Source: Tolypothrix sp. NIES-4075
Lineage (GTDB): Bacteria; Cyanobacteriota; Cyanobacteriia; Cyanobacteriales; Nostocaceae
Reading direction: 5' to 3'
Length of the DNA: 29,973 nt
Assembly (NCBI RefSeq): GCF_002218085.1
Contig: NZ_BDUC01000002.1
Location: 1,311,022-1,340,994, forward strand
A model generated the notes under the pieces. That model was not told where the DNA came from. It searched no databases and saw only the letters and a program-made list of their open reading frames with translations. Made by a program: the position numbers and the translations under genes. This document shows, one piece after another, positions 23,833-29,973 of the stretch (position 1 is the first letter of the stretch; each line of letters opens with the position of its first letter).

Positions 23833-25602
23833 ATGAACGCTACACAAGAACAACTTAAAGTAAAACTTCAACAAGCGATGGGAGCAGCTTTTGGCGCAGA
23901 ATACGCTGAAACTGACCCAATTTTGGTATCTACAAATAATCCTAAATTTGGTGATTATCAAGCAAATGTATCCTTATCCTTAGCGAAAAAGTTAGGACAG
24001 CAACCAAGAGCGATCGCTTCCGCTATCCTTGACAAATTGGATGTCAGTGATATCTGCGAACTGCCAGAAATTGCTGGTCCTGGCTTTATTAACCTAAAAC
24101 TGAAAACAGCATACCTGGAAGCGCAACTAAACGCGATTCAGACCGATCCTCGCTTGGGGATCGCACCCACCAAAAACCCAAAGCGGGTAATTGTCGATTA
24201 TCCCAGTCCGAACATAGCGAAAGAAATGCATGTAGGACATTTGCGTCCTGCGGTGATTGGAGATTGTATTTCCCGAATTTTAGAATTTATCGGTGATGAT
24301 GTACTGCGGATTAGCCATGTAGGAGACTGGGGAACTCCCTTTGGAATGCTTATTGCCTACTTGCAAACTGAATATCCAGAAGCGCTGACAAGCGATGAGA
24401 CACTAGATTTAGGAGATTTGTCTTCATTTTACCGTCAAGCGAAAAAACGGTTTGATAGTGATGAAGAGTTTAAGGAAGCTGCTCGACAGGCTGTAGTCCA
24501 ATTACAAGCTGGTGATGAAAAAACTCTATTAGCATGGAAAATTGTCTGTCAACTATCTAGTAGAGCATACCAAGTAATTTACAATTTAATGGGGATTGCT
24601 CCCTTTATTGAGCGGGGTGAATCCTTTTATAATGCATTACTGCCTGAAATAGTAGAAGAATTAGACAAACTAGGGCTGCTAGTAGAAAATCAGGGAGCCA
24701 AATGCGTTTTTCTTGAAGGCTTTACAAATAGGGATGGCGAACCTCTACCTTTAATTGTGCAAAAGTCGGATGGTGGTTATAATTACGCAGCTACGGATTT
24801 AGCCGCAATTCGTTATCGGGTAAAGGTAGATAAAGCTCAACGGGTAATTTATCCGGTTGGTGCAGAACAGACTAATCATTTTGCCCAGATTTTTCAGGTC
24901 GGGCGGCGAGCTGGTTGGATTACAGATAATATAGAGTTTGTTCACGCACCCTTTGGTTTAGTGTTGGGTGAAGATGGTCAGAAGTTGAAAACTCGGTCTG
25001 GTGACGCGGTACGGTTGCAGGATTTGTTAGATGGTGCAATCGCTCATACCCGTGCTGACCTAGAAAAAAGATTACAAGAAGACAAGCGTGAAGAAACTAA
25101 AGAGTTTATTAACAAAGTTGCTGAGGTAGTTGGTATCAGTGCGGTTAAATATGCTGACCTCAGCCAAAACCGCACTAGTAACTACATCTTTAGCTATGAG
25201 AAAATGTTGGCACTGCAAGGTAATACAGCACCTTATATGTTGTATGCTTATGCGCGGATTCAGGGAATTAGCCGCAAGGGTGACATTAACTTTGAGCATT
25301 TAGGAGACAATGCGAAAGTGTTGTTGCAGCATGAAACAGAGATAACGTTGGCAAAGCATATATTACAGTTGGATCAAGTTATTAGTGCGATCGAGCAAGA
25401 TTTACTACCCAATCGTCTGTGTGAGTATTTGTTTCAACTAAGCCAGAAGTTTAATCTGTTTTACGATCGCGATCGTGGGGTTAGAGTCTTGGATGCAGAA
25501 GAACCCTTGCGGACATCTCGGTTAGTGCTATGCGATTTAACCGCTAAAACCCTGAAGCTGGGACTTTCCTTGTTGGGAATTGAGGTATTGGAAAGGATGT
25601 AG
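23833..25602 (+). CDS. argS: Arginyl-tRNA synthetase
   Basis: 589 aa, standard length. It charges tRNA-Arg with arginine in the cytoplasm. The N-terminal additional domain typical of ArgS is present (PKFGDYQANVSLSLAKKLGQ, ELPEIAGPGFINLKL). The HIGH-type signature appears in SPNIAKEMHVGHLRPAVIGD near residue 130, and the KMSKS-like site is LGEDGQKLKTRSGDAVRL near residue 385. The C-terminal anticodon-binding domain includes QNRTSNYIFSYEKMLALQGN and MLYAYARIQGI, and ends in LGLSLLGIEVLERM. It has no operon partner: 566 bp of repeats and a gene relic lie upstream and an 880-bp spacer downstream. ATG at 23833 matches the usual start. Confidence 0.96.
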   Translation: MNATQEQLKVKLQQAMGAAFGAEYAETDPILVSTNNPKFGDYQANVSLSLAKKLGQQPRAIASAILDKLDVSDICELPEIAGPGFINLKLKTAYLEAQLNAIQTDPRLGIAPTKNPKRVIVDYPSPNIAKEMHVGHLRPAVIGDCISRILEFIGDDVLRISHVGDWGTPFGMLIAYLQTEYPEALTSDETLDLGDLSSFYRQAKKRFDSDEEFKEAARQAVVQLQAGDEKTLLAWKIVCQLSSRAYQVIYNLMGIAPFIERGESFYNALLPEIVEELDKLGLLVENQGAKCVFLEGFTNRDGEPLPLIVQKSDGGYNYAATDLAAIRYRVKVDKAQRVIYPVGAEQTNHFAQIFQVGRRAGWITDNIEFVHAPFGLVLGEDGQKLKTRSGDAVRLQDLLDGAIAHTRADLEKRLQEDKREETKEFINKVAEVVGISAVKYADLSQNRTSNYIFSYEKMLALQGNTAPYMLYAYARIQGISRKGDINFEHLGDNAKVLLQHETEITLAKHILQLDQVISAIEQDLLPNRLCEYLFQLSQKFNLFYDRDRGVRVLDAEEPLRTSRLVLCDLTAKTLKLGLSLLGIEVLERM

Positions 25603-25776
25603 ATCTTGCAAAGGCTTTAAGATTTCCTTACCTCAACCCAGCCTAAAGCTGTAAATACTTACTCTACCAAGCGGTGAGAATGAGATTAAGCAATCATTCT
25701 TGCCACTTCCCAGATTAACTTTACCGCTTTTGGAGATTGGGTTATGCGATCGTGACGCAAAGAGTATTGCTTTACT

Positions 25777-25892
25777 TATAAAACTTCGGCAACTAGCACA
25801 TTATATAAGTTCGTAGCCAGCGATTTATCGCTCGTATAAAACTTCGGCAACTAGCACATTATATAAGTTCGTAGCCAGCGATTTATCGCTCG
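25777..25892. repeat. 58-bp perfect tandem duplication
   Basis: Two identical copies, 25777-25834 and 25835-25892. Each ends in the dyad AGCGATTTATCGCT. It lies in the 880-bp spacer between argS and the rRNA operon; apart from this, the hairpin at 25893 and the rRNA promoter I see no gene there. Confidence 0.95.
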
Positions 25893-25916
25893 TAGTGGGT
25901 ACTGAAGTACCCACTA
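25893..25916. repeat. 11-bp perfect hairpin
   Basis: TAGTGGGTACT, loop GA, AGTACCCACTA. It directly follows the second copy of the 58-bp duplication and resembles the palindromic interspersed repeats near 5278. Confidence 0.8.
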
Positions 25917-26288
25917 AAGCCTAAATTTTCGTTTGTCCTTATTACACGCAGCTTTAGTTCTAACCTAATTTCACACGAGACGACATTTGGAAAAACGCGC
26001 TCTTAGGAATCTGTCAAAGTGATTTTATAATTTCCTTGCATCTAGCTGAGGTTTGCAGTCTATACGCTAATGCCAAGATTAACGTTCAAATCAAATGCCT
26101 TCCCCAACAACATCACAAACAGTCAGGCAACAGCGCATCTAACAACACCCAGAACCGTAAAATATCAAATTTGATCAGAACTTCATTACTTGCCTTTTCC
26201 ACTTCCAACAACACTATAAGTTCAAACGCTTTATTTGCAATGCTTTCAACCGTTCCCAAAAAATCCCAAAAAAACTTTGAGAAAACAG

Positions 26289-26317
26289 TTGACAATCGAT
26301 TGTGTACTCGCTATATT
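26289..26317 (+). promoter_or_regulatory. Promoter of the rRNA operon
   Basis: TTGACA at 26289-26294, 17-bp spacer, TATATT at 26312-26317: a near-consensus sigma-70 promoter. Transcription would begin near 26324 and give a leader of about 160 nt before 16S. Confidence 0.75.
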
Positions 26318-26382
26318 GAATAAGTGCCAGATGAGCGAGCGAGACAAAGCGGACTCGGAAGGCGACCGAACCATGAAAAGAT

Positions 26383-26400
26383 TATAGTTTGAAAGCAAGT
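26383..26400 (+). other. 5' arm of the pre-16S processing stem
   Basis: TATAGTTTGAAAGCAAGT is the exact 18-base complement of 28063-28080 in the spacer after 16S; CGAACC (26367-26372) further pairs with GGTTCG (28085-28090). Such stems are cut by RNase III to release precursor 16S. Confidence 0.8.
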
Positions 26401-26482
26401 ATAAAGCAACTTGTGCGCGTCAGTCAAATAATAGACCAGACTGAGGTCATAAAAGAGCAGTTAAAGAGCTAAGAAACAATCC

Positions 26483-27970
<1,488 letters not shown>

Positions 27971-28098
27971 AAAGGAGACCTACCCGCTCAAATATTGAAA
28001 GCAATTTGCGATTAGATATTGAGTTGGTCATCCTAAAGGTCGGTCGCGACACGATAGTTGTAACTTGCTTTCAAACTATATTTTGGTTCGTGAAGTAT
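27971..28098 (+). other. 16S-23S spacer, first part
   Basis: Shows the cyanobacterial D1-D1' helix (begins GACCTACCC at 27977, ends GTTGGTC at 28023-28029) and the D2 box CTTTCAAACTA (28068-28078). The latter lies inside the processing stem arm 28063-28080. Confidence 0.75.
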
Positions 28099-28172
<74 letters not shown>

Positions 28173-28446
28173 CCTGAAAAAAGTTAAAAGGAAAAGTAAT
28201 TTGCCTTGTAACTTTTTATGTGGGGGTAAAGCTTTTGCGGATGTCAGCAGTGAAGATTGCGCTAAGTCCTGCACTAGTAGTTATGTATGGAAAATTCAGC
28301 AACTGAGCATATTAATGCCAGACTGCTGGAAATATATCCAGCGAATGAACCTTGAAAACTGCATAGTGAAGCGAAATAAAGCAGGCAGACACACACAGAC
28401 ATTGTTTATGCTGTCGTGTTTGTAAATATCATACCAATTGTTTTTT
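28173..28446 (+). other. 16S-23S spacer, second part without tRNA-Ala
   Basis: Has the antiterminator-like box GAACCTTGAAAACTGCAT at 28347-28364. I find no tRNA-Ala here, so this operon copy carries tRNA-Ile alone. The open frame at 28165-28425 is read across spacer RNA and is not a gene. Confidence 0.75.
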
Positions 28447-29973
28447 GGTCAAGCTAATAAGGGCTAACGGTGGATACCTAGGCACGCAGAGGCGATGAAG
28501 GACGTGGTTACCGACGATATGCTCCGGGGAGTTGGAAGCAAACATTGAGCCGGAGATTTCCGAATGGGGCAACCCTGTATACTACCTGTTGAATATATAG
28601 ATAGGTAAGAGCCAACCCAGCGAACTGAAACATCTTAGTAGCTGGAGGAAAAAAAATCAATAGAGATTCCCTAAGTAGTGGTGAGCGAACGGGGAAGAGC
28701 CTAAACCAGTAGGATTTCCTATTGGGGTAGTGGGACAGCGATATCGAATACCGTAGGTTAGACGAAGCAGCGAAATACTGCACCAGAGAAGGTGAAAGTC
28801 CTGTAATTGAAAACTGTGCGGATAGTAGCTGTATCCCGAGTAGCATGGGGCACGAGGAATCCCATGTGAATCAGCGAGGACCATCTCGTAAGGCTAAATA
28901 CTACTGCGTGACCGATAGTGAACCAGTACCGCGAGGGAAAGGTGAAAAGAACCCCAAATGGGGAGTGAAATAGAACATGAAACCGTTAGCTTACAAGCAG
29001 TGGAAGTCCGATTCAACGGATGACCGCGTGCCTGTTGAAGAATGAGCCGGCGACTTATAGGCACTGGTAGGTTAAGGCGAAAATGCCGCAGCCACAGGGA
29101 AACCGAGTCTGAAAAGGGCGTTAATCAGTGTTTATAGACCCGAACCCTGGTGATCTAACCATGTCCAGGATGAAGCTTGGGTAACACCAAGTGGAGGTCC
29201 GCACCGACCGATGTTGAAAAATCGGCGGATGAGGTGTGGTTAGGGGTGAAATGCCAATCGAACCAGGAGCTAGCTGGTTCTCCCCGAAATGTGTTTAGGC
29301 GCAGCGGTAATGATTATAGTCTGGGGGTAAAGCACTGTTTCGGTGCGGGCTGGGAGACCGGTACCAAATCGAGACAAACTCACAATACCAGATGCACACA
29401 TTGCCAGACAGACAGTGGGGGATAAGCTTCATTGTCAAGAGGGAAACAGCCCAGACCACCAGCTAAGGTCCCCAAATCATCGCTAAGTGATAAAGGAGGT
29501 GAGAGTGCACAGACAACTAGGAGGTTTGCCTAGAAGCAGCCACCCTATAATGAGTGCGTAATAGCTCACTAGTCAAGCGCTCTCGCGCCGAAAATGAACG
29601 GGGCTAAGCGATGTACCGAAGCTGTGGGATATCTAAAAAATATCGGTAGGGGAGCGTTCCGTATTAGGTAGAAGCACTAGCGGCAAGCAGGTGTGGACGA
29701 AACGGAAGTGAGAATGTCGGCTTGAGTAGCGCAAATATTGGTGAGAATCCAATACCCCGAAACCCTAAGGGTTCCAGAGCCAGGTTCGTCCCCTCTGGGT
29801 TAGTCAGGTCCTAAGGCGAGGTCGAACGGCGTAGTCGATGGACAACGGGTGAATAATCCCGTACTCAATTGAATTTGTGAAGAGGGACGGAGGAGGCAAA
29901 TGTCAGCCGGATGTTGGTTACCGGTTCAAGCGTCAAGGTGATGAGAGTCGGTGAAAACGATTCGAGCCAAGAC
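28447..29973 (+). rRNA. rrl: 23S ribosomal RNA, 5' part (runs off window)
   Basis: Begins GGTCAAGCTAATAAGGGC and continues ACGGTGGATACCTAGGCA, the standard 23S start; later GGTGAGCGAACGGGGAAGAG, GTGAACCAGTACCGCGAGGG and ACCAGGAGCTAGCTGGTTCT are conserved domain I and II segments. About 1.5 kb of an expected 2.8 kb is present. No intron or inserted element is apparent in this part. Confidence 0.96.

Noticed and set aside
26036..26323. Open frames of 95 aa (plus) and 60 aa (minus) upstream of 16S
   Set aside because: No ribosome-binding site or recognisable domain, the frames overlap each other, and the rRNA promoter lies inside the plus-strand frame.

Overview
The window is cyanobacterial chromosome, most likely from a filamentous, heterocyst-forming lineage. 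The signs are many HIP1 octamers (GCGATCGC) inside and between genes, heptamer-register short tandem repeats, an xisH/xisI relic, Tab2-, Ycf23- and DUF2805-type proteins with strong cyanobacterial or plastid links, and 16S and ITS sequence of cyanobacterial type. Genus cannot be settled by reading alone.

Layout. 1-5179 (minus strand): a ClC chloride/proton exchanger fused to two CBS and two universal-stress domains (running off the left edge), a TldE/PmbA-like protein and a Tab2-like RNA-binding protein. 5180-8600: a palindrome-rich spacer, a DUF2805 protein, a secreted phosphoesterase lipoprotein, a methyltransferase, a pterin carbinolamine dehydratase-like protein and a Uma2 nuclease-fold protein. 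8844-10751: a membrane Ser/Thr kinase with an N-terminal zinc motif and a seven-blade WD40 sensor. 10866-14086: a Ycf23-type protein, a DegT-type aminotransferase and a FetB-like permease. 14202-16440 (minus): a large single-pass protein of unknown function and, upstream, an overlooked 38-aa secreted peptide gene. 16813-19045: a succinyl-CoA synthetase-like beta/alpha pair that has lost catalytic residues. 19127-21566 (minus): two small membrane or exported proteins and a CoA-acylating aldehyde dehydrogenase (MmsA type). 21712-25602: nadC, a 19-copy 21-bp minisatellite ending in a second copy of the nadC 3' end, an xisH-xisI fusion relic, and argS. 26289 to the end: an rRNA operon with its promoter, 16S, tRNA-Ile(GAU) and the 5' half of 23S.

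Most genes are single housekeeping or accessory units. The clearest functional couplings are the SucC/SucD-like pair, possibly linked through CoA chemistry to the nearby MmsA-type enzyme, and the rRNA operon, whose 16S-flanking sequences form a perfect 18-bp processing stem.

The strongest candidates for something undescribed are: (1) the SucCD-like pair, in which the phosphohistidine and its partner glutamate are both glutamine and the beta-subunit glycine loops are lost; (2) the minisatellite that ends in a 65-bp copy of the nadC tail in the same reading frame; (3) a 31-codon relic joining the start of xisH to the end of xisI; (4) the 38-aa secreted peptide gene with a strong ribosome-binding site.
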